DNA of 17,578 nt from an uncultured Paraglaciecola sp. (GTDB lineage: Bacteria; Pseudomonadota; Gammaproteobacteria; Enterobacterales; Alteromonadaceae). This document shows, one piece after another, positions 17,225 through 17,578 of this stretch (position 1 is its first letter; the number at the start of each line of letters is the position of its first letter). The notes beneath the pieces were generated by a model. The model was not told where the DNA came from. It saw only the letters and a program-made list of their open reading frames with translations, and searched no databases. Position numbers and translations under genes: made by a program. The stretch lies in NCBI GenBank assembly GCA_905479025.1, contig CAJQKX010000405.1, positions 1-17,578 of the forward strand, given 5' to 3'.

Positions 17225-17261
17225 TTGCTAAGGAATTTAGGGCTGATATTGTAGGGTTTTT

Positions 17262-17578
17262 ATGTTTTTAGAAAAAAGCACTTTTCAGACTGTTATTGCC
17301 TCTACACCCTTAGTATCAATTGATTTAATTGTTCGTAATAAGTCAGGGGAATATTTGCTCGGTTATCGTAATAATAAACCAGCGCAGGGTTTTTGGTTTG
17401 TGCCCGGCGGTCGCATCCTAAAAGATGAGCCAATGCATATTGCTTTTACTCGCTTGGTAAAAGACGAGCTTGGCATTTATGTTGACCTAACCGACGCTAG
17501 TTTTAATGGCGTGTATGAGCATTTTTATGATGATTATGTGTTTGGTGATGAGGTAACTACCCATTATGTGGTGTTAGC
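17262..17578 (+). CDS. gmm: GDP-mannose mannosyl hydrolase (Nudix family), truncated by window edge
   Basis: The first 105 codons of a Nudix-family protein run off the right edge; the family is about 150-160 residues. The sequence LLGYRNNKPAQGFWFVPGGR is followed by ILKDEPMHIAFTRLVKDELG, the modified Nudix box of GDP-mannose mannosyl hydrolases (GG at 49-50, E56, R64, E69-L70-G71), in which the usual RE-x-x-EE-x-G is altered. FNGVYEHFYDDYVFGDE is the next family signature. Gmm hydrolyses GDP-mannose or GDP-fucose to the free sugar and GDP with inversion and is thought to balance nucleotide-sugar pools. A weak GTAGGG precedes the ATG. Position after fcl matches the order in colanic-acid-like loci. 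Confidence 0.95.
   Translation, partial: MFLEKSTFQTVIASTPLVSIDLIVRNKSGEYLLGYRNNKPAQGFWFVPGGRILKDEPMHIAFTRLVKDELGIYVDLTDASFNGVYEHFYDDYVFGDEVTTHYVVL

Overview
The window reads as chromosomal DNA from a gammaproteobacterium. The incomplete carB and the complete greA are very close to the Escherichia coli proteins, are directly adjacent, and share one base. The AT-rich coding style downstream fits a marine Alteromonadales-like host (Colwellia/Shewanella/Psychromonas type). That placement is inference; no rRNA or other decisive marker is present.

Layout. Positions 1-2536 are housekeeping: the 3' two thirds of carB and all of greA. Positions 2537-3192 are a non-coding leader. It holds a perfect TATAAT box, a hairpin carrying an ops/JUMPstart-like core, a 14-bp imperfect tandem repeat and a 4 x 8-bp tandem repeat. 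From 3193 to the right edge is a surface polysaccharide (O-antigen or capsule) locus of the Wzx/Wzy type: ugd; a scar with coding-like debris and a dead REP-associated transposase (4363-6120); wzx flippase; hexapeptide acyltransferase; wzy-like polymerase; a GT2 glycosyltransferase; a chimeric pseudogene (GT4 N-terminus joined to part of an alpha/beta hydrolase); two GT4 glycosyltransferases; a decayed and then an intact WecG/TagA-type glycosyltransferase; and gmd, fcl and the start of gmm.

How it works together (inference from families). Ugd supplies UDP-glucuronate. Gmd and Fcl convert GDP-mannose to GDP-L-fucose, and Gmm probably trims GDP-mannose/GDP-fucose pools. The GT2, GT4 and GT26 enzymes assemble a lipid-linked repeat unit, the acyltransferase may acetylate it, Wzx flips it and Wzy polymerises it. 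No initiating phosphoglycosyltransferase (WecA/WbaP/WcaJ type), chain-length regulator or Wza/Wzc export gene lies in the window, so these are expected to the right or elsewhere. All intact genes are on the + strand.

The window shows repeated recombination and decay: three pseudogene regions, two of them frameshifted at an A7 tract. I found no CRISPR array, tRNA, rRNA, defence island or obviously new multi-gene system. The most worthwhile leads are the ops-like leader, the chimeric pseudogene and the duplicated, half-erased wecG-like gene.
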